Source: CAYNNP01 sp964398215
GTDB taxonomy: Bacteria > Planctomycetota > Planctomycetia > Pirellulales > Pirellulaceae
Assembly (NCBI GenBank): GCA_964398215.1
Contig: CAYNNP010000291.1
Span: 1-7,102 of the forward strand
DNA: 7,102 nucleotides
Direction of reading: 5' to 3'
Shown here: positions 1 to 6,929 of the stretch, piece by piece
How the letters are laid out: each line of letters starts with the position of its first letter
Position numbering within the stretch: position 1 is the stretch's first letter
Translations under genes and position numbers: made by a program
Notes under the pieces: model-generated
The model's database searches: none
Told to the model about the DNA's origin: nothing
The model's input: the letters and a program-made list of their open reading frames with translations, nothing else

Positions 1-14
1 CGGTACTACAAACA

Positions 15-55
15 AAAAACTCACAGCCTCTCCGGCCTAAAAACTCACGGACTCT
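15..55. repeat. Short direct repeat, two copies 24 bases apart
   Basis: Bases 15-31 and 39-55 match at 15 of 17 positions (AAAAACTCACnGnCTCT). Read on the minus strand each copy ends in GTGAG followed by five or six T. There is no ORF here. With only two copies and the window edge close by, its nature cannot be decided; it may be a duplicated 3'-end signal, since a weak CTCA/TGAG stem precedes the T5 of the copy at 39-55. Confidence 0.5.
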
Positions 56-74
56 TGAGGGGTTTGGACTAAGT

Positions 75-150
75 CGTTTAACCGGTAGTCGAAGGCGCAC
101 GTGATCATCTAAGCCGGCACACGCGTGCGCCTGTGGCTACCGGTTAAACG
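75..150. repeat. Large near-perfect inverted repeat, REP-like hairpin
   Basis: The outer arms 75-88 and 137-150 are a perfect 14-bp inverted repeat (CGTTTAACCGGTAG against CTACCGGTTAAACG). The stem continues inward to 103/122 through GGCGCACG against CGTGCGCC, with three G-T wobbles and one A-G mismatch, leaving an 18-nt loop (104-121) that contains GCCGGC. A single strand could fold into a ~29-bp hairpin. It lies 53 bases beyond the stop of the TPR gene. Size, GC-rich core and intergenic position fit a REP/BIME-like or small MITE-like element; it may also stabilise the 3' end of the transcript. No T-run follows on either strand, so it is not a classical intrinsic terminator. Confidence 0.85.
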
Positions 151-159
151 AAATAATGC

Positions 160-177
160 ATGTCGCTGACTCGACAT
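160..177 (-). terminator. Small stem-loop after the TPR gene, possible weak terminator
   Basis: ATGTCG (160-165) and CGACAT (172-177) form a perfect 6-bp stem with a 6-nt loop, 25 bases past the stop of the minus-strand TPR gene. On the transcribed strand it is followed by GCATTATTTCG, which is T-rich but has no real U-tract. Together with the larger inverted repeat beyond it, it could mark the transcript 3' end. The terminator role is inference; the stem is seen. Confidence 0.3.
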
Positions 178-202
178 TCGCTACAGCAGATTCAACGTTT
201 GG

Positions 203-2686
203 CTACTTTAGGTCCATAGTCCATGGCATTTCGCCAGCGTAGAAGTGCATGGCTTCGCGTAGCCAGTTGACGGGATTTGCATTCTGTTGCTCGGCTAACC
301 GATTGGACTCCTTGGCTGCTTCGGTTGCTTTGTCAAAAGATCTGGCTCGTGCATAGGCGACACTCAGGATTGCCATTTCGTTGAAGCCCTTCGCGTTGGT
401 GAGTTCAACTGCGCGTTTTGCATGCGAGAGCGATTTTTCTGCATCGTGAAATTGCTCGTCGTTCGCACCGCCAAAAATTGCGGCTAAATTCAGATGAGCT
501 ACTGAATTGTCCGGATCAAGGTCAAGCAACTTTTCATAGTCTGCGATTGCTTTTCCTAGCATGTCATTGCGACGTAGGAGATGGGCGCGTTGAAGGAGTG
601 TGCGAGTTTTGTTTGGGTCCGCTGCCAAGATACTGTTGAAGTCATCAAGCGCTTTTTCGGTATTCCCCAATCGTGTGAAGGTATAACCACGCGCGTGCTT
701 GACGCCCAAATCGGAAGGATCTTGCTTCAGGGACTCGCTGTAGTCTTTGACCGCTAGTTCGTATTTTCCCAAGTTCAGAAAACAATCACCGCGAAAGCTG
801 AATTTGCTAGCAGTAGGATTCTGAGCCCCAATCATGACGCTGAGCGCCTGTGCGGCCAAGGCGTATTCAGACAGGTTGTAGTGTGCTCGAGCCAGATTAT
901 AGGTGGCATCCATGTCCATTGGTGCCAACTGAATGGCAGCCAAACTGTCCCGTTTTGCGTCTGCATATTTTTCTAGCTGCAAACTGACAAACGAGCGATT
1001 GCATAGACATCCAAAGTGTTTGGGGTCTCGTTTGAGTCCTTCGCTGTAAACCTCCCTTGCTTCTTCCAACAATCCCGCGGCACTGCAAGCACGTCCCAGG
1101 TCGAACCACCCGGTCGTCCAATCGGGGTCAAGCTCAGTGACTTTTTTCAGATCGTCTACTGCGTTATCGAATTGCTTCATCTCCAAGTACAGCCGACCAC
1201 GTCGTGAATACGCGAAGTCATCTTCTGGGGCGATGTTAATTGCCTTGGCAAAGTCCTCCAGCGCCTTTTCGGTCTCACCACGTCGTGTCCAAACCTGTCC
1301 CCGATTGGCGACGTACAAAGATTCTTTGGGATTCTTTTCGGCACAGAATTGAAAATCTGCAAACGCTTTGTCCAGTTGCCCTAGGTCCATTAAGTGGATG
1401 CCACGATCGTTGCGATAGGTAAGTTTCGCGGGGTTCATTTCAATCGCGTTGTTGTACGATTCAAGTGCTTCTTCGTCACGTCCTAAGTCATCAAGCGATT
1501 CGGCCAGATTGAAATGCGCAGATGCAAGAGTTGGTTTGAGTTCCGTAGCTCTTCTAGCAGAACTCGCTGATTCTTCGAGCTGGTTTAGGTTTCGCAAGCA
1601 CACAGCCTGATTCGACCATGCTAGCGCAAAACCGGGCTCGAGCTTGATTGCACGACGGCAGATTTCCAGTCCTTTCTTGTTTTCACCCATCCCGATCAAT
1701 GTGGCGGCCAGATCGCTCATAGTTCTTGCATCATTGGGAGCAAATTGCAGTGCTTTGGAAAAATCAGATTTAGCTAGTTCGCCTTGGTCCATCTGAAAGT
1801 AGGTTCGGCCACGCGAAAGATAGTTCTTGCTGTTTCCAGGGTTCACATTGATGGCAGTAGTTAGGTCGGCGATGGCTTTTTCTAGATTGCCACTGTGTCG
1901 GTAGGCAAGGCCACGTCCACGGTACAAGAAATCGGCTTTGTGAATTCGGAGTGCCACCGTAAAGTCTCGAATCGCCTGATCAAACTTTTTTTGCTGGATC
2001 AGGACTGCGCCACGATTGTTCAGCGCCATGACGTCTTCTGGGTTGATTTCTAACGCCCGCTCGTAGTCGTCTAACGCTTTTTCAAATTCACCAAGTTTGT
2101 CGTATGCGAATCCACGGTTTACATAGAGGACGGTAGTCTTTTTGATTTGCAGGCCATGCGTCGCAGCATTGATCGCATCTTGAACTCGATCCATCGAAGA
2201 GAAGAGTTGGCTTCGCGCAACGAAAACATTGACCTCGTTGGGGTGAAATTTGACCAATTGGTCAGAGAACTTCAGTGATTGTTCGAAATCGCCTGTAGCA
2301 TGAAAGCTAGCTGCCAGAGAGAATAGAGTTTGGTAATCCTTTGGGGTGTTTTCCAGTTTCGCTTGCATTACTTGTTGGGCAATTGGTAGCGAACGAACGG
2401 TATCTTCCTTGACCCAGCGCTGGTAACCCTCTTCGTCAACCACAAGACGTTTGCCATCTTGTTTGTCGATCACATCAACAACTTCGCCTTCTGTCATGGC
2501 CGGCAAGTCCCCCTGTGCCAGCGTCGTTTTCATGATCATTCCAGTATAGGGAGGCACCAGATGCTCGGGTGCATCGGCAACCGGTTGATCGGGCGGTGGC
2601 TGCAGGGCTTTCCTTTTTGGTGGTTGTGCGATTGCGGCAGAACCAATGGTCAATATCAGCAATATGAAGCAGGCTGAACGATACAT
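203..2686 (-). CDS. Exported TPR-repeat protein with N-terminal SH3-like domain
   Basis: Protein of 827 residues, ATG start, TAG stop. Residues 1-20 form a Sec-type signal peptide (hydrophobic run FILLILTIG, Ala-x-Ala site before Gln21), with no lipobox. A Pro-rich linker covers about 21-47. Residues ~50-100 resemble a small bacterial SH3-like barrel (GEVVDVID, then GYQRWVKEDTV). From ~117 to ~798 the chain is about 20 TPR units of ~34 residues, many near consensus (NRGFAYDKLGEFEKALDDY at 190-208). Unit 19 carries a small insertion at ~739-746. The tail (FYAGEMPW, 815-822) resembles the end of the upstream neighbour. TPR arrays are protein-binding superhelices; 20 units would make about 2.5 turns. 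The protein should act in the periplasm or at the cell surface as a scaffold, but its partner is unknown. It is the second gene of a probable pair, 96 bases after the DUF1559-TPR gene. The start is supported by the signal peptide and an AGAGAGAGAA stretch just upstream. Coding identity is sure; function is not. Confidence 0.95.
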   Translation of the reverse strand: MYRSACFILLILTIGSAAIAQPPKRKALQPPPDQPVADAPEHLVPPYTGMIMKTTLAQGDLPAMTEGEVVDVIDKQDGKRLVVDEEGYQRWVKEDTVRSLPIAQQVMQAKLENTPKDYQTLFSLAASFHATGDFEQSLKFSDQLVKFHPNEVNVFVARSQLFSSMDRVQDAINAATHGLQIKKTTVLYVNRGFAYDKLGEFEKALDDYERALEINPEDVMALNNRGAVLIQQKKFDQAIRDFTVALRIHKADFLYRGRGLAYRHSGNLEKAIADLTTAINVNPGNSKNYLSRGRTYFQMDQGELAKSDFSKALQFAPNDARTMSDLAATLIGMGENKKGLEICRRAIKLEPGFALAWSNQAVCLRNLNQLEESASSARRATELKPTLASAHFNLAESLDDLGRDEEALESYNNAIEMNPAKLTYRNDRGIHLMDLGQLDKAFADFQFCAEKNPKESLYVANRGQVWTRRGETEKALEDFAKAINIAPEDDFAYSRRGRLYLEMKQFDNAVDDLKKVTELDPDWTTGWFDLGRACSAAGLLEEAREVYSEGLKRDPKHFGCLCNRSFVSLQLEKYADAKRDSLAAIQLAPMDMDATYNLARAHYNLSEYALAAQALSVMIGAQNPTASKFSFRGDCFLNLGKYELAVKDYSESLKQDPSDLGVKHARGYTFTRLGNTEKALDDFNSILAADPNKTRTLLQRAHLLRRNDMLGKAIADYEKLLDLDPDNSVAHLNLAAIFGGANDEQFHDAEKSLSHAKRAVELTNAKGFNEMAILSVAYARARSFDKATEAAKESNRLAEQQNANPVNWLREAMHFYAGEMPWTMDLK

Positions 2687-2690
2687 GGCT

Positions 2691-2700
2691 TTCTCTCTCT
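2691..2700 (-). promoter_or_regulatory. Purine-rich ribosome binding site of the TPR gene
   Basis: On the minus strand AGAGAGAGAA ends 4 bases before the ATG at 2686. The GAGAG within it can pair with the 16S anti-Shine-Dalgarno at a usual distance. It supports this ATG over the other-frame ATG at 2711. Confidence 0.5.
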
Positions 2701-2711
2701 ATTGATTTCAT

Positions 2712-2725
2712 GCGGCACTGGCCGC
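2712..2725 (-). other. GC-rich hairpin in the gap between the two large genes
   Basis: GCGGC (2712-2716) and GCCGC (2721-2725) form a perfect 5-bp stem with a 4-nt loop. It lies in the 96-base gap (2687-2782), 11 bases before the purine-rich ribosome binding site of the TPR gene. No U-run follows, so it is unlikely to stop transcription. It could act as a processing or stability element that sets different levels for the two products. Nothing else convincing is seen in the gap; CATAAT-like sequence at about 2731-2736 lacks a matching -35. Confidence 0.5.
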
Positions 2726-2782
2726 GGATATTATGTTCAAAGTTTTTGGCCGGTGAGCTATGCCCACCATGTAACTGGCGTT

Positions 2783-5700
2783 CTAGTTTTTCAGCATCGG
2801 CGGCTTGCGATCTGCATAGCGGATAAGGTCAGATTCGATTTCGCTTCGCAGTGCATCTGTTTTTGCCAGAGTCAATGCCTGCTTGGCGTACTTGGTCGCT
2901 TTTTCAAAATCACCGTTTGACGCGTGGCTGGCTGCAAGATTTGCGATCACCCAACCGTCTTGCCATTTCGTCAGTTCGGCAGCCATGGTGATGTATTTCA
3001 ACGATAGCTTTGCATCGCGGACCTTCGGATCTGGGCATCCTGCCAAGAGCCACGCATAGTTGCCTAACAAGGAAGAATCCTGGTCTCCACCAGCTTTGAT
3101 AGCGCGTTCGTAATCCGATTTTGCTTCTGCATAACGATCGAGTTTGAAACCGTATGCGTAGCCGCGCCAAGTGAGTGCGAACTGATAATCAGGGTCTAAC
3201 TCTATAGCCTTGGTGTAGCTGGCAACTACTTGGGTGTAGTCATCCTTATTCTCCCAGCAGATCGCTTGATTCGCGTACGTCCATTGATCTGGTTTCAGTT
3301 TCAAACCCTGAGCTTGATCCATCAGCGCTTGGTCATACTTCTTCAAGTCCATCCAGCAACGCGCGCGTTCTTTCCAAGCACCATCGTTGCCGGGTTCTAG
3401 GCCGATGATGGCCGTGTAGTCTCGAATCGCAAACCGTTGCAGGTCGTTTTCTTTGTAGGTTTCCGCTCGATACCCCAGGTACCGTGTGTTCAGCGGATTA
3501 GCGTTGATGAGTGCCGTAAAGTCTTCGATCGCTTTGTCCAGTTGTTCAGTTTCCTTGTAACAGAACGCGCGGTAAAAGTAGGAGTCGGTTTCATTGGGGC
3601 GAAGCTCAAGAGCTGTATCGAATCCATTGATCGCTTCTTTGTATCGATCGCAATAGTAAAAATTGTTGGCTCGCATGTAATTTGCGAACCAGTGCCTGGG
3701 CTCAATCTCGATCGCTTTGTTGAAAAACGGAATTGCTGCTTCGTACTTTTTCAGGGTTTTGTGAGCTAGGCCAGAGATCAACAAAGCTTCGAATGGTTCA
3801 TCATGTAGCTGGATTGCTTTGTCCATCAACGGAATTGATTCTTCGTTGCGATCCTGTCCCCACACGGCCTTTCCGAGGCCCAGTTGGCACTCATAGTTTT
3901 CGGGGGCAAGCTGAACAGACTTCCGAAAGACTGATTCACTTTCCTTGTACTTTTTGATTTGGTACAGCGTCTTGCCCTGGCCAATCAGAGCATCCACATT
4001 CTTTGGTTCGGATTCGAGAACCTTGTTGAAGATTTCCAAGGCTCGATTGTGGTCACCTGCTTTCGCAAACTCGCCAGCTTTGTCCAGCATGTCGTCAGTA
4101 ACAGAATCATTCATCGGGGCAGCTGGAGGTGCTGGTTCGGCGCGATCAAAAGCACGGGGGCCCTCACTAACAGAATCGCTTCCTTCAAAACGATTGTAGA
4201 ATTGAACGAATTCTCCATCATCAACACCGACCATGAACCCCCACTGTTTCGCCGTTAGTGAGCTGCGAACGGTCATCACACTGCCGTCACAAAACGCCAC
4301 GATGACCTCATCGCGAAACTTTTGCAGTCGTTCAGACAAAGTGCTGTCACCGTCGAGGCTGAGGTCAGCTGGCTTGGTCCAGGTAACCTTGTTTGCTTGA
4401 TTTGCCATGACAAGCATGGCGGTATTGGAGGCGCCATCTTCAATGTCGCGAAAACTGACTCCTTCAGGACGCAGCACAGAAGTTTCATCGACAACGCCGA
4501 CGTACTGAGTCTGTCCACTGGTGGCGTCACTACCGAATGATGCGAAGATCGCGGGCATTTTCGCAATCAACTTTTTATTGTGTGGACTGTCCCATGGTTC
4601 GTCCAAGTGAAATTGATCGTACAGACTCTCTTGCTCTAGGAACGGCAACAGCTTGACTCGCCAGCTCAACAATGGCTTGCCGCTTGCGTCAACAATCGCT
4701 GATTTTGGAAAGGCGCGATAGGCACTATGGTGATTGTGCATGGCAAGCGAGATTTCTCGCAAGTTGCGTATTTCCGTACGTTCTGGCGACAGGCGATCCA
4801 ACATCGGAGAAAAGAACTCTTCGACTAGGTCTTCCGAGACGGTGACCAATGCTGCCAACGCAGCGCCGGATGGTGGCAATGTTTGCGTGCGCGTCACGTG
4901 CATCCCATCGCCTTTCATCGACACGCTGACCTTTGCGGTTTTGAGATGTTTGCGAATGCTGGCCAACGATGGTAACGCTCCAACATCCAATTGGAACGAG
5001 TTCTGGATATTAGGTGGTAAAGGAACTTCCATGGCTGATAAACCGATTTGCAGCATGGGAAAAACCAAATCCGCAACAAACCGCTCATCCACCTGTGCAA
5101 CCAACGTTGGATTGTCCTTGAGCAGCTGAGCCACCGATGCATCATCCATTCCCACAGTGCTTGCTGGCTGGTTCAAAAACGTCTTGATCCCTTGAGGAAA
5201 GTTGCTGATGATGAATTGGTTTTCCGTTAAACACCAGGAAGGCGAAAAACCTGGGACGCCTTCGGGAAAGCGAAGATAGGACAGCTTGTTTTCACCGATA
5301 CTCAAGTGCCGAAGTAGCATCGGCGAGCGTTCATCGGCGAACAGTTTTTCGGCTTTCAAGATCGCGAGCTGAAGCTTGGCTGGATCAGACACAGAGACCT
5401 TTACCATCCAGTTCGTCGGTAGCATTCCGCCTGCGCTGGGCGATTCATAGACTTGCAAAGTTGTTTTGCCGATCGCCGCGACGACATCGTTGATCAAATT
5501 GATGCCGGTTTGGTTCTCGAAAAAATCAAGCTCTCGCGGAATGTCATCAGGAGCGATTTTCAAAAGCTCTTTGGCAACTTGGTCCGCATCGATGGACATC
5601 GCCAACGCCACGCGAGCATCCGCGGGAATCGTTTTCAGTCCGCTTGCTTTGAGCGGCAACAGCACATTGGAGAGCATGCTGTTTGAGGACTGATCCCAAG

Positions 5701-6574
5701 TCTTGATGACTGTTTCGTCGTTTTCGATTCCGGTGATACACACCAATCCGCTGGAGGTGTTGGCGGCCAAGACAGCAAGCTCTCCATGGATCTCGTCTTC
5801 ATTGGCTTTGGCAAAATGATCGACATTGACGTATGCCAAGTTGCCGATTCGTTGGACCATGGTTTGTTGACGAATTTCGGTCAGCCACTTGGGACGTTTG
5901 GATGCCTGGATCCGTTTTGCGATGGAATCAAATTCACCGTCACCGATCGCAAACACAAAACGGCTGCCGATAAATCCAGCAGCAACAGGAATGGGAGAAT
6001 CATTGAGTTCATAGACGGTGTTCGCACCGATTTTTTTCGGAGTCCAAATGCCTTTTAATTCACTCTGGTAGTACGACTGGAGCAGCTGGTTTATCGCCGG
6101 TGCTTCGGATTGAAGATTGGAAACAAAGGCAGCTTGGACTTGGTCAGTTGATGCGCAAAGGTAGATTGCTCCTGGACGCACCATCATTTTCTCAAGCATT
6201 TCTGCAGCGATGCGAACTTGTTTACCGCCACTTTCGCCTCCTTCTTGGGCAACGATTTCGGTGAACCAATGAAACTGCGAAATGGCAAGGTCGATGAATT
6301 CGGCTATCTCTGGTTCAGCAAAAAAACGTTCGGTGCGACTGCGATCCGAGGACTCGGCGAGCGAGCTCCAGGTCACGAACAGACCGCAGTCGTCTGGTGG
6401 TATGAAATCCATGGCATCGTCGGCGGGCCCGGGAGGCATCCCCAGCGGCATCCCCCCAGAAAAACCGGCGGCCAACGCGGTGCCGAATGCCCTACCTTGC
6501 TGCGCAGATGTGGTCTGGGCGAACGAAAACAGGAGGAGTGTGAAACAAAAGGCAATACGGATTGCGAGTCTCAT
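2783..6574 (-). CDS. Exported DUF1559 (SBP_bac_10) and TPR fusion protein
   Basis: Protein of 1263 residues, ATG start at 6574, TAG stop. Signal peptide 1-24 (hydrophobic FCFTLLLFSF, cleavage after TTSA), then a Gly/Met/Pro-rich linker (25-56). Residues ~57-296 and ~315-570 look like two divergent copies of one domain, each opening with IP-x-D. Residues ~605-780 match the DUF1559 core: REISLAMHNHHSAYRAFP, SWRVKLLPFLEQ, EPWDSPHNKKL, DIEDGASNTAM and the closing FCDGSVMTV. Usual family members place a pilin-like methylation helix just before this core; here that helix is absent. An acidic/Pro linker (~800-826) leads to about 12 TPRs (827-1240) and a tail with WLLAGCPDPKVRD and YADRKP. DUF1559 function is not established. 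The protein is probably an extracytoplasmic binding or scaffold protein, made together with the downstream TPR gene. A TTG 45 bases upstream is in frame, but the ATG places the signal peptide at the N-terminus. No clear Shine-Dalgarno is seen. Confidence 0.94.
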   Translation of the reverse strand: MRLAIRIAFCFTLLLFSFAQTTSAQQGRAFGTALAAGFSGGMPLGMPPGPADDAMDFIPPDDCGLFVTWSSLAESSDRSRTERFFAEPEIAEFIDLAISQFHWFTEIVAQEGGESGGKQVRIAAEMLEKMMVRPGAIYLCASTDQVQAAFVSNLQSEAPAINQLLQSYYQSELKGIWTPKKIGANTVYELNDSPIPVAAGFIGSRFVFAIGDGEFDSIAKRIQASKRPKWLTEIRQQTMVQRIGNLAYVNVDHFAKANEDEIHGELAVLAANTSSGLVCITGIENDETVIKTWDQSSNSMLSNVLLPLKASGLKTIPADARVALAMSIDADQVAKELLKIAPDDIPRELDFFENQTGINLINDVVAAIGKTTLQVYESPSAGGMLPTNWMVKVSVSDPAKLQLAILKAEKLFADERSPMLLRHLSIGENKLSYLRFPEGVPGFSPSWCLTENQFIISNFPQGIKTFLNQPASTVGMDDASVAQLLKDNPTLVAQVDERFVADLVFPMLQIGLSAMEVPLPPNIQNSFQLDVGALPSLASIRKHLKTAKVSVSMKGDGMHVTRTQTLPPSGAALAALVTVSEDLVEEFFSPMLDRLSPERTEIRNLREISLAMHNHHSAYRAFPKSAIVDASGKPLLSWRVKLLPFLEQESLYDQFHLDEPWDSPHNKKLIAKMPAIFASFGSDATSGQTQYVGVVDETSVLRPEGVSFRDIEDGASNTAMLVMANQANKVTWTKPADLSLDGDSTLSERLQKFRDEVIVAFCDGSVMTVRSSLTAKQWGFMVGVDDGEFVQFYNRFEGSDSVSEGPRAFDRAEPAPPAAPMNDSVTDDMLDKAGEFAKAGDHNRALEIFNKVLESEPKNVDALIGQGKTLYQIKKYKESESVFRKSVQLAPENYECQLGLGKAVWGQDRNEESIPLMDKAIQLHDEPFEALLISGLAHKTLKKYEAAIPFFNKAIEIEPRHWFANYMRANNFYYCDRYKEAINGFDTALELRPNETDSYFYRAFCYKETEQLDKAIEDFTALINANPLNTRYLGYRAETYKENDLQRFAIRDYTAIIGLEPGNDGAWKERARCWMDLKKYDQALMDQAQGLKLKPDQWTYANQAICWENKDDYTQVVASYTKAIELDPDYQFALTWRGYAYGFKLDRYAEAKSDYERAIKAGGDQDSSLLGNYAWLLAGCPDPKVRDAKLSLKYITMAAELTKWQDGWVIANLAASHASNGDFEKATKYAKQALTLAKTDALRSEIESDLIRYADRKPPMLKN

Positions 6575-6600
6575 GTTGAGCCGTCTTTTAGTAGTGGCGT

Positions 6601-6627
6601 GCAAACGATTTAAAGACAACGGTTTGC
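6601..6627. repeat. Inverted repeat in the leader of the DUF1559-TPR gene
   Basis: GCAAAC (6601-6606) and GTTTGC (6622-6627) are perfect 6-bp inverted arms 15 bases apart. They sit between the candidate -10 box and the ATG, about where transcription would start. They could be an operator or a 5' RNA stem; six bases is short enough for chance. Confidence 0.35.
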
Positions 6628-6631
6628 GTCA

Positions 6632-6637
6632 GTTATA
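6632..6637 (-). promoter_or_regulatory. Possible -10 box of the two-gene unit
   Basis: TATAAC on the minus strand matches five of six positions of the bacterial -10 consensus. A start about 7 bases downstream (near 6625) would give a leader of ~50 bases before the ATG at 6574. No good -35 hexamer stands 16-18 bases upstream, and planctomycete promoters are poorly defined, so this is weak. A run of eight T (6693-6700, minus strand) farther upstream could bend the DNA or act as an UP-like element. Confidence 0.25.
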
Positions 6638-6929
6638 CAGAAGCATTCAGTGCGAATACTCCTTGTCAGCGGATGCAATATCCAAATGTTACAAAAAAAA
6701 GCCAAAACTCAGAATGTTGGGGCATGAGGCGTCGGTTGAAGAGAAAAGGTGGCGACAAGCCCGATTGGTGGAGGTTGGGCGAAGATTTCGAGAGGTCTGA
6801 AACCTTGCACAGCCTGGGGAGCAAAGATCTTTTCTGAGTGTTTGTGTCCGATGACCAGCCGGAACTGCGTTTTGGTTTTATAGACAACTGTTCACTGGTT
6901 CTTGCGGCGCCAAAACGAGAAAAACACAG

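Larger units (their letters stand above)
6575..6929. other. Upstream region without a supported gene
   Basis: This 355-base stretch holds the leader and probable promoter of the minus-strand DUF1559-TPR gene. Other visible structure is an A8 run (6693-6700) and a perfect 10-base palindrome AAAGATCTTT (6823-6832). ORFs that cross it on either strand have no signal peptide, domain or natural composition and are not called. No tRNA, rRNA or known riboswitch fold is recognised. Confidence 0.6.

Noticed and set aside
15..55. CRISPR array
   Set aside because: Only two imperfect 17-base copies with a 7-base gap, too short for repeats and spacers, and no cas genes.
75..150. Classical rho-independent terminator
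   Set aside because: The stem is strong, but neither strand has a T-tract after it and the loop is long; a REP-like element fits better.
203..2686. Named function for the TPR protein, such as O-GlcNAc transferase or a lipoprotein assembly factor
   Set aside because: TPR arrays hit many such families by repeat similarity; there is no catalytic domain and no lipobox.
2475..2711. 78-residue minus-strand ORF starting 25 bases before the TPR gene
   Set aside because: It overlaps the signal peptide and linker of the TPR gene in another frame and is rich in Arg/Thr without a fold signature.
4235..4762. Type II secretion or type IV pilin-like protein
   Set aside because: DUF1559 proteins often get this label from their N-terminal methylation motif, but no such helix is present in this protein.
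4734..5129. 131-residue plus-strand ORF, and a similar one at 6218-6613
   Set aside because: Both are fully antisense to a well-supported DUF1559-TPR coding frame and have no domain-like features.
6693..6700. Terminator T-run on the minus strand
   Set aside because: The eight T are preceded only by a 4-bp CCAA/TTGG pairing, and no minus-strand gene is seen upstream to terminate.
6282..6800. 172-residue plus-strand ORF
   Set aside because: It lies mostly antisense to the signal-peptide end of the large gene, has low-complexity Ser/Arg composition, no recognisable domain, and runs into the leader region.
6666..6887. 73-residue minus-strand ORF upstream of the large gene
   Set aside because: TTG start, Ser/Lys/Pro-rich composition, no domain or signal, no ribosome binding site; it looks like chance.
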